This document shows positions 18,522-27,487 of a stretch of 64,000 nucleotides of DNA, piece by piece; position 1 is the stretch's first letter, and the number at the start of each line of letters is the position of its first letter. The translations under genes and the position numbers were made by a program. The notes beneath the pieces were generated by a model. It was not told where the DNA came from. It ran no database searches and saw only the letters and a program-made list of their open reading frames with translations. Origin of the DNA: an uncultured Trichococcus sp. (GTDB taxonomy: Bacteria; Bacillota; Bacilli; Lactobacillales; Aerococcaceae); contig NZ_OY764015.1 in NCBI RefSeq assembly GCF_963667775.1, forward strand, positions 2,091,001 to 2,155,000. Reading direction: 5' to 3'.

Positions 18522-19487
18522 TTATTCTTTTACTCCGCCGATAGTCAACCCTTTTACAAAATGTTTCTGGAAGAAAGGATAACTGATGGCGATTGGTAAC
18601 GTAGAAATAACAACGATTGCCATTCGTGCGGACTCACCTGGAATTGCGGCTAAGCCCCCAGTGATCTGTGCACCCGCACCTGCGTTTTGTGTCAGGTACT
18701 GGATATTGTTTTGCAGTTTGATCAATAAATACTGCAAAGGCACTAAACTCTCATTTTGAATGTACAGCAGCGCATTGAACCAGTCATTCCAGAAGCCTAA
18801 TGCCGCGAATAAACTGATCGTTGCGATTCCCGGTACCGCTAAAGGAAGCACAATCTGCAAGAAAATGCGGATTTCGCTCGCTCCATCAATACGCGCGGAT
18901 TCGATGATCGATTCTGATACAGAACGTTTGAAGAAGGTACGCATCACAATTATGTTAAAAGGACTGACCGCCATCGGTAAAATGAGAGCCCAAATCGTGT
19001 CCTTCAATTGCAGCAAGTTGGTCATCACTAAATAGTTTGCTACCATACCTGGTGAGAATAACATGGTTATCAAGCAAAAAGTAGTGAAGAAACGACGGAA
19101 CGGGAAATTCGAACGCGAGATTGCATACGCATAGAGCGAAGTTGCCGTTGTGTTCACAAATGTTCCCATCAGCGTCACAAGTATCGTCACAAGCAAAGAC
19201 TGTAAAAGCTGATCTTTCATTTGGCTGAATAAGAATGAGTATCCAAAGGTACTGAATTCGGATGGCCAAAAACGGTAACCATTCGTGGCAATCGCTGTCT
19301 CATCCGTTAAAGAGATGGAAACAACGAACACAAAAGGCAGTATGCAGGAAATCGCAAAAACCGCAATCATGATATTGAGGAAAAAATTGGTTGGCTTACT
19401 GAATCCTCTCATTTCAACTTTTGTCACTTTTTTCTTTGTAAAGAAATTTCCCTTTTCTGAATACGTTTGATTTTCAGTTGAATTCAT
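18522..19487 (-). CDS. Glycan ABC transporter permease, LplC/YtcP (MalG) type
   Basis: This 321-residue inner permease has six hydrophobic helices. The EAA-loop signature for ATPase contact is readable as ESARIDGASEIRIFLQIVLP followed by LAVPG. The ATG at 19487 follows AAAGGAGAATCAC and lies 13 bases after the lplB-type stop codon; an earlier frame start would overlap lplB without a ribosome site. It forms a heterodimer with the permease at 19501-20448. Confidence 0.94.
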   Translation of the reverse strand: MNSTENQTYSEKGNFFTKKKVTKVEMRGFSKPTNFFLNIMIAVFAISCILPFVFVVSISLTDETAIATNGYRFWPSEFSTFGYSFLFSQMKDQLLQSLLVTILVTLMGTFVNTTATSLYAYAISRSNFPFRRFFTTFCLITMLFSPGMVANYLVMTNLLQLKDTIWALILPMAVSPFNIIVMRTFFKRSVSESIIESARIDGASEIRIFLQIVLPLAVPGIATISLFAALGFWNDWFNALLYIQNESLVPLQYLLIKLQNNIQYLTQNAGAGAQITGGLAAIPGESARMAIVVISTLPIAISYPFFQKHFVKGLTIGGVKE

Positions 19488-19500
19488 GTGATTCTCCTTT

Positions 19501-20448
19501 CTAGAATAATGCCGATTCGTCATCAAAGCGACGTGCCAGCCAATTGGTGAGCATCAGCAGGACGAAGCCTACGAGCGACTGATACAGCCCCGCCGCAGCG
19601 GTCATTCCGATATCGCCTGTAGAAGTCAACCCGTTGTAGATATATGTGTCCAAAACGGAAGTCACATTGTACAATGCGCCTGAGTTGCGCGGAACATTAT
19701 AGAACAATCCGAAATCTGCCCGGAAAATATTTCCCACAGCCAAGATCGTAAGGATCGAGATGAGTGGGACCAATTGTGGAATGGTAACGTGCTTAATTTG
19801 TTGCCATTTGCTGGCCCCATCCACCATCGCTGCCTCATAATAGGTTGGGTCGATGCCCATCACTGTTGCGAAATATATGATGCTGTTGTAGCCAATCCCT
19901 TTCCAAGTACCGATGAACAATAGAATAAATGGCCAAAACTTCGGTTGACTGTACCAGTTTATGGATTCTCCGCCGCCGCTTGCTATCCACTGATTGAAAA
20001 TGCCTTTATCCGGGCTTAAGAAAGCGTACACAAAATAGCTGATGACAACCCACGACAAGAAATACGGCAAAAGCGACATTGTCTGATAGACTTTGACGAG
20101 GCGTTTGTTCCTTAGCTCACTCATCACAATTGCAAAAAATACCGAGATGATCAGATTCAAAGTAATGAATCCCAGATTATACAGGACTGTATTTTTAGTG
20201 ATCAGAAGCGCATTGTTGGACGAGAACAGAAACTTGAAATTATCGATCCCTACCCATGGACTTGCCTGCAAACTGGCCAAAAAGCCGTCAGGCGAAATAC
20301 GAAAATCCTTGAACGCTACAACATTGGCAAGAACTGGAATATAAAAGAAAAAGACCATCCATACCATTCCCGGTATCGCCATCAACACCAGAGTTTTGTA
20401 TCGCCAAAGATTATTTAAAAAACCTTTGCTTCCTTTACGCTGCTTCAT
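19501..20448 (-). CDS. Glycan ABC transporter permease, LplB/YteP (MalF) type
   Basis: This 315-residue permease has six membrane helices beginning YKTLVLMAIPGMVWMVFFFYIP. The EAA loop is YEAAMVDGASKWQQIKHVTIP followed by QLVP. It is the first gene of the lplB-lplC-lipoprotein operon. The upstream region has a cre-like site and the terminator of the preceding gene. It probably imports intact high-mannose glycans trimmed by the endoglycosidase. Confidence 0.94.
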   Translation of the reverse strand: MKQRKGSKGFLNNLWRYKTLVLMAIPGMVWMVFFFYIPVLANVVAFKDFRISPDGFLASLQASPWVGIDNFKFLFSSNNALLITKNTVLYNLGFITLNLIISVFFAIVMSELRNKRLVKVYQTMSLLPYFLSWVVISYFVYAFLSPDKGIFNQWIASGGGESINWYSQPKFWPFILLFIGTWKGIGYNSIIYFATVMGIDPTYYEAAMVDGASKWQQIKHVTIPQLVPLISILTILAVGNIFRADFGLFYNVPRNSGALYNVTSVLDTYIYNGLTSTGDIGMTAAAGLYQSLVGFVLLMLTNWLARRFDDESALF

Positions 20449-20482
20449 TAAAATAACCTCTTTCCTTTTTATTACATTACCA

Positions 20483-20496
20483 TATTAGCGCTTTCA
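20483..20496 (-). promoter_or_regulatory. CcpA cre-like site upstream of the glycan transporter operon
   Basis: The minus strand reads TGAAAGCGCTAATA, one mismatch from TGNAANCGNWNNCA. It overlaps a plausible -10 region (TAATAT with TTCAAA 17 bases upstream), about 35 bases before the lplB-type gene. Carbon catabolite repression is inferred. Confidence 0.6.
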
Positions 20497-20550
20497 GCTG
20501 TCTTTTTGAATGAACAAAGCATAGATAAAACGGAACAAAACATAGTTAAA

Positions 20551-20589
20551 AAAAAAGAAGACCACCCTGCTATCATGAGCAGGATGGTC
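20551..20589 (-). terminator. Terminator after the helical-repeat gene
   Basis: GACCACCCTGCT (20560-20571) pairs with AGCAGGATGGTC (20578-20589) with one mismatch around a 6-base loop. On the minus strand it is followed by a T-run of about nine. Confidence 0.85.
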
Positions 20590-20664
20590 CATGTATTTAT
20601 GCTGTTGAGCAAGCTTCGCGAGTTTCACCGCTTAATACGGCTTTTTTACCGAGCAATCAGGCAA

Positions 20665-21603
20665 CTATTTTTTCTTCTGGATCCCTTTCCGGGACGCGGT
20701 CGGTTTGATCAGGTTTTTCTTCAGCCAGTTGAAATAGTACATATCCGGCACAACCGCAAAGTCGGTCATAACATTGGAAATCGCGATGTAGAGTTCTTCT
20801 TCGCTGTCCGCAAGATAATCAACAGCATCGATTGCTTCCACCATGCTCTCCAGATCAAACTCCCGCCGGCCAAAAACTTTTTTGCAGCTTTTGTTTTCTT
20901 TCTGTAGATCTTTGTAATAGCGTTTTGCGCCCAGTTCATCATCGTATTTCAATGAGAGCAGAATCAGCGGCAACAGCATCTGAGCCGATGCCTCAGGGAA
21001 GCGCTGGTAAAGCTCTTTGGCTTTTTCCATTTGTTCCAACTGGCAGTAGATACCCATCAGAATGTAGCGGATCCCCATATTGTCGGCTTCGTTCAACCGC
21101 AAAATATCTTCATACTCGCTCACGGCAGCCGTCAACATCCGGCGCTTCTGCAGTTCATCCGCATATAATGCTTTGACGCGCAAGTAGGTCCTGGTTTCTA
21201 CGATTCCCCAATAGTTTCCGATGGACTCCTCATCATCCAGACCGCGCTTTTGCATCACTGCCTTTCCGAGTGTCTCCAGTTTCTTGAGTTCATGAATGAA
21301 TTCGAGTGATTCAGGATCCAGTTTAAATAGCCGGGCTTCCAAATTATCCGGATCCAACTTCAAGGCACGCTCCAAAATCGCTGCGTATTCGCGTTCGGAA
21401 GCCGCGAACTCCAGCTTCTCCAGCTCTTCAGTCGCTTTTTCCTCGTTTGTCATTTCTCCGATTACGAACGTTTCGCCCTTGGCACTGGCCTCGTTGGAAA
21501 GCTTCATGAATGCTTCAACTGCTTCATCCACAGAGTCGTAATCCTCGACGTGATTCAAAATGAATTTGTTCAACTGTTTCAATACTTTTTCCGTTTCTTT
21601 CAT
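20665..21603 (-). CDS. TPR-like helical-repeat protein of unknown function
   Basis: This 312-residue soluble protein has no recognised catalytic motif. It is strongly helical and charged. Repeats resemble tetratricopeptide units (EREYAAILERALKLDPDNLEARL; VSEYEDILRLNEADNMGIRY). The tail is very basic (KGIQKKK). Proteins of this type, with a YYFNWLKKNL-like C-terminal piece, also resemble those found beside SEC-C proteins, but no SEC-C cysteines are present. The start at 21603 is nine bases from GGAGG; the ATG at 21612 abuts GGAGG and cannot use it. It is monocistronic, with its own TATAAT and terminator. Confidence 0.75.
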   Translation of the reverse strand: MKETEKVLKQLNKFILNHVEDYDSVDEAVEAFMKLSNEASAKGETFVIGEMTNEEKATEELEKLEFAASEREYAAILERALKLDPDNLEARLFKLDPESLEFIHELKKLETLGKAVMQKRGLDDEESIGNYWGIVETRTYLRVKALYADELQKRRMLTAAVSEYEDILRLNEADNMGIRYILMGIYCQLEQMEKAKELYQRFPEASAQMLLPLILLSLKYDDELGAKRYYKDLQKENKSCKKVFGRREFDLESMVEAIDAVDYLADSEEELYIAISNVMTDFAVVPDMYYFNWLKKNLIKPTASRKGIQKKK

Positions 21604-21730
21604 GCAATTCATCCTCCCCTATTGCAGTTTGCTAAGTATATTATACCCGCTTTTTGACGGCTTGCGTTAAGGAGAACGGGATTCTGCGCAGAAAAAATTC
21701 CAGGTCTCTGGTTTTTACAGTTATGGAGTA

Positions 21731-21895
21731 GTTGGTGCAGCGATGTGCGCCAACTTTTGGATGCGCAACTCCGGCGAGCGTGGCTTCGCCGGAGTTGGCC
21801 ATTCGTTTCGGACTTTTGCTCCGGCGAACGTCCCTTTGTCGGGGCTGCGCTTCCCTCATCGCCGCCCAACTCCGATGAGCACAGCCTCGCCGGAG
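21731..21895. repeat. GC-rich hairpin array A (CTCCGGCGA family)
   Basis: There are four consecutive stem-loops. GTTGGTGC pairs with GCGCCAAC (21731-21754). AACTCCGGCGA pairs perfectly with TCGCCGGAGTT (21767-21796, 8-base loop). CTCCGGCGA pairs with TTGTCGGGG using G-U pairs (21819-21844). CTCCGATGAG pairs with CTCGCCGGAG with one mismatch (21870-21895). Related hairpins recur at 45405-45481 and 57305-57469. Confidence 0.8.
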
Positions 21896-21929
21896 CTGAG
21901 ACCACATATCCGCTTCTACAGTCTCCAAC

Positions 21930-21967
21930 AAAAAAGCCCGCCCCCGTTGCGAACGGCAGGACGAGCT
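21930..21967 (-). terminator. Terminator of the amino-acid ABC operon
   Basis: On the minus strand AGCTCGTCC and CCGTT pair with AACGG and the following G-rich arm across a 3-base loop and a 2-base bulge. A T6 run follows. Confidence 0.8.
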
Positions 21968-21990
21968 AAATAAGGGAGCCGCCAGATAGA

Positions 21991-22731
21991 TCAAGCGCGG
22001 ACCAAAATCCGCTGCAGGAACCCTCTGGTGCGGGCTTCTTTCGGATTGCCGAAAATAGCTTCAGGGGCGCCTTCCTCCACAATTACGCCCTGATCCATGA
22101 AGATGACGCGATTGGCTACTTCCTTGGCGAAGGTCATTTCATGCGTGACAATGACCATGGTGGTGCCTTCCTCCGCCAGTTTGCGGATCACTTGCAGCAC
22201 CTCACCGACCAGTTCCGGATCCAAAGCCGAAGTGGGTTCGTCGAACAGGATGACGTCCGGGTTGACCGCGAGGGCGCGGGCGATGCCCACCCGTTGCTGT
22301 TGGCCTCCGGATAGTTGCGAAGGATAGTAGGCCAAGCGGTCACTCAGCCCGACCTTTTCCAAAGCGCGGATAGCCGCTTCGATGGCTTCCTTTTTGGGAA
22401 CTTTGCGTCCGACGATCAGGCCTTCGGTGACATTGTCCAATACCGTCTTGTTGTCGAACAGGCCGTAATTCTGGAAAACGAATGCAGATTTTTTCCGCAC
22501 CGCGTTGATGTCCTTCTTGCTTGCTTTCGAAAATTCGGTCTGGATTTCATCGAAATGCAACGAGCCTTCGTCGGCGCGCTCCAGGAAGTTGATGCAGCGC
22601 AGCAAGGTCGTCTTGCCCGAACCGCTTGGGCCCAGGATCACAACGATATCGCCCTTTTCAACGGCGATATCCACACCTTTCAAGACTTCCAGTTCACCGA
22701 ATTTCTTATGAATATTCTTCAATTCCAGCAT
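21991..22731 (-). CDS. Polar amino-acid ABC transporter ATPase (GlnQ type)
   Basis: This 246-residue ATPase has Walker [10 protein letters not shown] near residue 35, the signature [15 protein letters not shown], and Walker [15 protein letters not shown]. The ATG at 22731 follows AAAGGAGCGATACC; the frame open upstream adds seven residues without a ribosome site. It overlaps the preceding permease gene by 26 bases. It is the last gene of the T-box operon and powers the two permeases before it. The substrate is an amino acid or derivative, not decided by sequence. Confidence 0.95.
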   Translation of the reverse strand: MLELKNIHKKFGELEVLKGVDIAVEKGDIVVILGPSGSGKTTLLRCINFLERADEGSLHFDEIQTEFSKASKKDINAVRKKSAFVFQNYGLFDNKTVLDNVTEGLIVGRKVPKKEAIEAAIRALEKVGLSDRLAYYPSQLSGGQQQRVGIARALAVNPDVILFDEPTSALDPELVGEVLQVIRKLAEEGTTMVIVTHEMTFAKEVANRVIFMDQGVIVEEGAPEAIFGNPKEARTRGFLQRILVRA

Positions 22732-23497
22732 GGTATCGCTCCTTTCGCGCATCTACAAAATACTCCGGTTGGTTTTCTGATTTTACGGCAATGTTACGCC
22801 CGCGCTTGTAGAGGGACAAACGCTGCTCCAGCAATTGGAAAAACACCTGAACGAGTGAACAGAGCACAATGTACACAATGAAAATCACAAGGTACGACTC
22901 CAGATAATTGTAGCCGAATGCCGCTTCCGTCTTGGCGATGGCCGTGATATCCTGCACCGACATCAGAAAGGCCAGCGAGGTCGATTTCAGCAGATTGACG
23001 GTGCTGTTGCACAAGTTCGGCGTTGCCGCCACCAATGCTTGTGGAATCACGATGCGACGGTAGGCCTGGACCGGCAGCAGACCGATCGAGAGGGCCGCCT
23101 CCAGCTGGCGTTTGTCGACCGTTTCGAGGGCCGAACGGAAAACTTCGGACAGGATCGCGGTCGTATTCAAAGTAAAAACGATATAGGCGTAATAAATCGG
23201 ATCGATGCCGAAAACGTCGAAATCGATTCCCCTGCTTTTCACGAACACATTCAACAGGCTCGGGAAGATGCTGTACATCACCAGAATCTGGACGATCAAA
23301 GGGGTTCCTCTGATAAAGGACACATAAACTTGGGAAATGCGGGCCAATACTTTGAGATTGCGCTGTCTTGCCACCGCAATCAGGAACGCAAACGGCAACG
23401 CGAGCAGCAAGGGGATAAAGGTCAAGCGCAGCGTTGTCGGGATGCCCTTCAACACAAGGATCAGAATTTCTTGCACATAGTCTAAATCAATGGTCAT
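22706..23497 (-). CDS. Polar amino-acid ABC transporter permease
   Basis: This 263-residue permease of the His/Glu/Gln family carries [13 protein letters not shown] and the EAA-type loop [25 protein letters not shown] site eight bases before the ATG supports the start. Three to five membrane helices are visible. The C-terminal tail is longer than usual (about 40 polar residues). It is paired with the permease at 23516-24226. Confidence 0.94.
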   Translation of the reverse strand: MTIDLDYVQEILILVLKGIPTTLRLTFIPLLLALPFAFLIAVARQRNLKVLARISQVYVSFIRGTPLIVQILVMYSIFPSLLNVFVKSRGIDFDVFGIDPIYYAYIVFTLNTTAILSEVFRSALETVDKRQLEAALSIGLLPVQAYRRIVIPQALVAATPNLCNSTVNLLKSTSLAFLMSVQDITAIAKTEAAFGYNYLESYLVIFIVYIVLCSLVQVFFQLLEQRLSLYKRGRNIAVKSENQPEYFVDARKERYHAGIEEYS

Positions 23498-23515
23498 GCG
23501 TCTCGCTCCTCTCTC

Positions 23516-24226
23516 CTATACCGCGCGCAGCGGTTGTTTTCCTGCTGATAGTTTGTCTTCCGCCAACTTGAACGCTTTTTCGATCGCCAGCGTCAATAGC
23601 CAATAGATGCCCGCCAAGGCGATGTAAGTCTCGATCGAATACCCGCCGAGATTGCGCGCGATGATCAGCTGGCCTTTGCCCATGATGTCGACGATGCCGA
23701 TGGTGTAGGCCAAAGCCCCCTCCTTCATCAACAGGATGAACGAATTTCCGAGGTTCGGCAACGCACTCACGAGGGCTTGGGGCAAAACGATCCTTCTGAA
23801 TGCTTGCGCTTCGGTGAGGCCGATACTGAGGGCAGCCTCACGCTGCACGTTAGCGACCGCCGAGTAAGCCGAACGCATGATTTCCGAGCAAGGCGCCGAG
23901 AACAGGAGCGACAGGGCGATGACGACAAAGTAGAGGCGGTTCCAGCTATTGATGTCGATGCCGAAGACGCCCAACAGCACCTCCGGCAAGCCGTAAAAGA
24001 CCAAGAACATCATGACGATCGAAGGCGTGCAGCGGATGATCCAGATATAGCCGTGGACGATTGCCCGCAGCCATTTCGGACCGCTGATTCTTGCCCAGGT
24101 CGCCAAAAATCCCAGCATGCCCCCGATCACGATCGTTCCGATCAAAAATTGCAACGTCACGCCTAAGCCGGACAGAATGTCCGGAACGGCCTTCCAAATA
24201 TAAGTGATGTCGAATGGACGATTCAT
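23516..24226 (-). CDS. Polar amino-acid ABC transporter permease
   Basis: This 236-residue permease has RCTPSIVMMFLVFYG and the loop [20 protein letters not shown] followed by PQAL. GGGAGG precedes the ATG. It is 18 bases upstream of the second permease in the same operon and likely forms the membrane heterodimer. Confidence 0.94.
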   Translation of the reverse strand: MNRPFDITYIWKAVPDILSGLGVTLQFLIGTIVIGGMLGFLATWARISGPKWLRAIVHGYIWIIRCTPSIVMMFLVFYGLPEVLLGVFGIDINSWNRLYFVVIALSLLFSAPCSEIMRSAYSAVANVQREAALSIGLTEAQAFRRIVLPQALVSALPNLGNSFILLMKEGALAYTIGIVDIMGKGQLIIARNLGGYSIETYIALAGIYWLLTLAIEKAFKLAEDKLSAGKQPLRAV

Positions 24227-24286
24227 CTTTTTGCCTCCCTTTGTAGCTATGGCTGTTGTGTTCCGTTCTCCGGCAGCAGCGCGATA

Positions 24287-25159
24287 TTATTCCTTCACGT
24301 ATTGGAATGTGTTTTCGCCAAGAAATTCGATCATCAAATCATCGATTGTGCCGTCCGCTTCCAATTGCAGGAAGGCTTCGTCGTATGCGTCGGCCAACGC
24401 TTGTTGATCCTTGTTGAACAACGGCCAAGTCGGCAGCGCTTCATAGACGAAGTAGGAGAAATCATCTTTGTATTGGCTGTACGGTGCGCCTTCTGCCAGC
24501 ACGTTCACTTCATAAGCGGTCTTGACGGCGAAGTAGCCGTCATAGCGGCCTTCCAACAACCAGGTGTAGGCATCCGCGATTTCGAATACATCTGCCGCAG
24601 TCAACTCGATCGGCGTATCCGGATGCTCTTCATTGAATGCTTGGATCACATTGTACTGGGCGTTGTTCGGCGAAATCGGGACCAAACTCTTGCCGGCAGC
24701 CGCGAATGTTTCCAAGTCCGTGATTTCAGCCGCATCTTCCGAACGGATCAGCACGCCGATACTGCTGGCGCCGATGTAATGTTCAGGGAAAATGAATTTC
24801 TGTGCGCGTTCCTCGGTGTACCAAGCTCCTTTCGTTCCGACAGCATACTTGCCGGATTCGATCCCGATCAGCAGATCCTCGTCGGAAGTCGGCACATATT
24901 CGAATTCGTACTGCGGCAACAGCTCGTCGATGGCCTTCAGCACGCTGACTTCATAGCCGGTCGATTCGCCGTTCTCATCCACATAATTCATCGGCGCGGA
25001 ACTTTGCGTATGCGCGACTTTCACCGTGGTCACTTCTACCGCCTCGGCTACGGAACCGCTCGTTGCTTCGCTTATCGTTTCCGCTCCAGTCTGGCCGCAT
25101 CCAGCCAAAAATGCCGCCCCCAATAAACTTACTGTCGTCACTAATTTCTTTCGCTTCAT
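24287..25159 (-). CDS. Amino-acid-type ABC substrate-binding lipoprotein
   Basis: This 290-residue lipoprotein (lipobox FLAGC, then a Ser/Thr/Glu-rich linker) belongs to the SBP_bac_3 family. Family blocks are visible: GYEVSVLKAIDE, LLIGIESGKYAVGTKGAWYTEERAQKF, and a C-terminal QALADAYDEAFLQLEADGTI. GGAGG precedes the ATG. It captures the substrate for the two permeases and the ATPase downstream. Because the operon starts with a T-box, the ligand may be an amino acid or a precursor (inference). Confidence 0.93.
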   Translation of the reverse strand: MKRKKLVTTVSLLGAAFLAGCGQTGAETISEATSGSVAEAVEVTTVKVAHTQSSAPMNYVDENGESTGYEVSVLKAIDELLPQYEFEYVPTSDEDLLIGIESGKYAVGTKGAWYTEERAQKFIFPEHYIGASSIGVLIRSEDAAEITDLETFAAAGKSLVPISPNNAQYNVIQAFNEEHPDTPIELTAADVFEIADAYTWLLEGRYDGYFAVKTAYEVNVLAEGAPYSQYKDDFSYFVYEALPTWPLFNKDQQALADAYDEAFLQLEADGTIDDLMIEFLGENTFQYVKE

Positions 25160-25191
25160 ATCTTTACTCCTCCTGTATGTTTCTGATTCGT

Positions 25192-26295
25192 TTAATGGTT
25201 CGCTGTTTTTAGGATGGTGGCCTGCACTTTTTGGGCAGCCGCATGGATGCGTTGGTAAAAATCCGGGTTGGCTTCCAATGAAATTGCGCAGCCGGGTGCA
25301 AACACGATGCCCGTATCGCCTGTTTCGGCGAGAACGTCGGCCAAGCGATCGACCAGCAAGTCCTCGATTTCCTGCGCCTGATTTGAGAACGTCAAATCGG
25401 TTTTCGGCGAGATACCGCCAACCAGCAGTTTATCCGTCAGGGCACGTAGTTTGCGGAAACTTAACCGGGTCGGGTCCTCCGCGTGATCGCTGCCGTCTTC
25501 CCAGTTGATGGCCTGGACATCGTAATCGATAAAACGCTCCACAGCCAGATCGACATGTCCATGCGCATGCAGGATATTGAACCAGGTACGGTCCTTGATA
25601 TAAACCAACAGGTCATCCGTATAAGGTTTGGCGAAAGCGGCATAATCGGCTTCGGATATGTCGCCGCGCTGGCTGTACTGTTCGGCGATGAAGAAGCCGT
25701 CCACGCCGGCAGCGATCAATTCGTCCACGAACACCTTGTTGGAGGCATGCAGCACATCGAGCGCCGCCTTCAATTCCTCACGGTGATGCTCCAGAAAAGC
25801 TGCAATCGGGCTTTCTTCCGGCCCGTCGACGATATGCGCGATCGAATCGTTACCGGGCGCAAATTGCTTCACCCATGACAAAGGCGAGAAGACGGTGCCG
25901 ACGACGACTTTTTCGCCTTCGTAGTGCTCCACGATTTTCTTGGCAAAAGCGGCTTCGCGCTGGATCACCGGATTGTCCGCCTTGAGAGGCACCAAACGGG
26001 TCAGATCTTCCGCGCTCCGGATCGGATAGTCCAGTATTTTGCCGGCCCATTCCTTCGCATCCGTCGAGAAGGTGATCGGCGTTCCATAGGCTTCAGCGAA
26101 GAATTGGCCTTGCGACATCAGCTTGATCAGGTCCCAATCATTCTCATCCGTGAAGGCGATCGTCGCTTCGGCGAACGCCTCAACATCCCTGTCCACCAAC
26201 GGCATGTGCCGCCAACCGGAAATGGCCGGTCTGTCCAAAGGTTGCTTCTTGAGCGCCGCTTCTATTCTTTTTCTTCCATTAAATGTTTCTGTCAT
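25192..26295 (-). CDS. Uroporphyrinogen-decarboxylase-family protein, second copy
   Basis: This 367-residue protein has the URO-D barrel fold, as used also by MetE-like and corrinoid methyltransferases (MtaA/CmuA group). Features include RIEAALKKQPLDRPAISGW at the start, a His-rich ILHAHGHVDLAVERF segment and VGGISPKTDLTF. Haem synthesis genes are absent nearby, so true uroporphyrinogen decarboxylase activity is unlikely. The start is the ATG at 26295, one base after the oxidoreductase stop; an ATG nine bases earlier abuts the GGAGG box. Context suggests action on a transported amino-acid-like compound, perhaps methyl transfer (inference). No corrinoid protein is encoded nearby. Confidence 0.82.
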   Translation of the reverse strand: MTETFNGRKRIEAALKKQPLDRPAISGWRHMPLVDRDVEAFAEATIAFTDENDWDLIKLMSQGQFFAEAYGTPITFSTDAKEWAGKILDYPIRSAEDLTRLVPLKADNPVIQREAAFAKKIVEHYEGEKVVVGTVFSPLSWVKQFAPGNDSIAHIVDGPEESPIAAFLEHHREELKAALDVLHASNKVFVDELIAAGVDGFFIAEQYSQRGDISEADYAAFAKPYTDDLLVYIKDRTWFNILHAHGHVDLAVERFIDYDVQAINWEDGSDHAEDPTRLSFRKLRALTDKLLVGGISPKTDLTFSNQAQEIEDLLVDRLADVLAETGDTGIVFAPGCAISLEANPDFYQRIHAAAQKVQATILKTANH

Positions 26296-26296
26296 G

Positions 26297-27337
26297 TTAT
26301 TCATCCTCCTGTTCGATGGGTATCCATGTCTGTGTTGCTTGCGAGCGGTAAGCGGCGGCCAGAATGCGCAATGCCGTTATCCCCTGTTCCGCTGTCACGA
26401 AGGGAACTGTATCCTGTTCGATGCTTTCGACAAACTTGTCGACGATCGGTGTCAATGGTTCTGTATATAAGCCGTCCTGCGAGGGATCATCCAGGTAGGT
26501 CTTTTCCCCGTTCTTCCGGTAAAGCGCCACCGGATGCCCGTCCGCATAAGTAATGGCCGTGGCCTTTTCTCCGTAGATGACGGTCTGCCTTTCGTTCGAG
26601 TAATCGAACCAGTGGGTCAGCAAGGTCCCCTGGATACCGGAGCGATGTTGAAGCTGCATTACCGCGTAATCCTCATAAGGAACCGGGCTGCCGTCCGCCA
26701 ACTGCTTGCCTTGTGTCGCGGTCTGGGCCAACACTGCAATGACGGGATCTTCACTGAACAAGTAGTTCAACAAGTCAATGCGGTGGACTCCCACTTGCGC
26801 CAAAGCCCCGTTCGTATGGCCGATGCGGTCGTAGAAATCCGGGAATGCCGTACCCCAACCGTCATTTTCCTGGCCTTGGTTGGCCAAGGTCGTCCGGTAG
26901 GCATGGATCTTCCCGAGTGTCCCATCCTTCAGCAACTTTTTAAGCAGCTGATGTGCGGGATAAAGCCGTTGGTTATGGATGATCATCAGCTTTTTGCCCG
27001 TTTTCTCGGCTGCCAGCTGCATGCGTTCGGCCTCGGCCACCGAATCTGCCATCGGCTTTTCACACAGCACATGCTTGCCGGCTTCCAGTGCAGCGATGGT
27101 GATGGGGCTGTGCGATTGTTCGTTCGTAGCGACGATGACGGCATCGACCGTTCCGTCTTCCCAGATTTCCTCCAGGTTTCGGTAGACTTTCCCGCCGTAC
27201 CTCTTTTGGAAAGCTTCTGCTTTTGCGATCGTACGGTTATAGAATCCGATCAGATTGATTTTTTCGTTTTTATGGCTTAGAGGGGCGTGCCTCTGTTTCG
27301 AAACGTCCCCGCAACCAATGATGACAATCCCGACCAT
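26297..27337 (-). CDS. Gfo/Idh/MocA-family oxidoreductase
   Basis: This 346-residue NAD(P)-dependent oxidoreductase has the Rossmann motif VGIVIIGCGDVSKQRH at its start, the EKP motif in VLCEKPMADSV, and a C-terminal alpha/beta domain. The start at 27337 has AAGGAGGGG seven bases upstream; the longer frame has no site. It sits between the two URO-D-like genes. The family oxidises sugars, inositols and related polyols, so the substrate here is unclear. A 150-base gap separates it from the first URO-D gene and may hold a weak internal promoter. Confidence 0.9.
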   Translation of the reverse strand: MVGIVIIGCGDVSKQRHAPLSHKNEKINLIGFYNRTIAKAEAFQKRYGGKVYRNLEEIWEDGTVDAVIVATNEQSHSPITIAALEAGKHVLCEKPMADSVAEAERMQLAAEKTGKKLMIIHNQRLYPAHQLLKKLLKDGTLGKIHAYRTTLANQGQENDGWGTAFPDFYDRIGHTNGALAQVGVHRIDLLNYLFSEDPVIAVLAQTATQGKQLADGSPVPYEDYAVMQLQHRSGIQGTLLTHWFDYSNERQTVIYGEKATAITYADGHPVALYRKNGEKTYLDDPSQDGLYTEPLTPIVDKFVESIEQDTVPFVTAEQGITALRILAAAYRSQATQTWIPIEQEDE

Positions 27338-27487
27338 GGGACCCCTCCTTCCTGAACTCCGGCTTACCGGAATGGCTGTCGTTTTTAAGTATGTGTCTGA
27401 TTCTAACACGGTGCTTATTTTAAAAATAATACCGATTGTCTATCAGGGTTGACCGGCTTTGGCGAACACCGCTCCTGCCATCCCGTT

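Larger units (their letters stand above)
21604..21990. other. Intergenic region with promoter, GC-rich hairpin array and terminator
   Basis: These 387 bases hold no credible gene. They contain a TATAAT (minus strand, 21640-21645) for the helical-repeat gene, hairpin array A (21731-21895), and the terminator of the amino-acid ABC operon (21935-21967). Short frames across the hairpins are products of the palindromes. Confidence 0.7.

Noticed and set aside
21731-21895. CRISPR array
   Set aside because: The repeats are palindromes of differing sequence with irregular spacing. There are no identical direct repeats with unique spacers and no cas genes.
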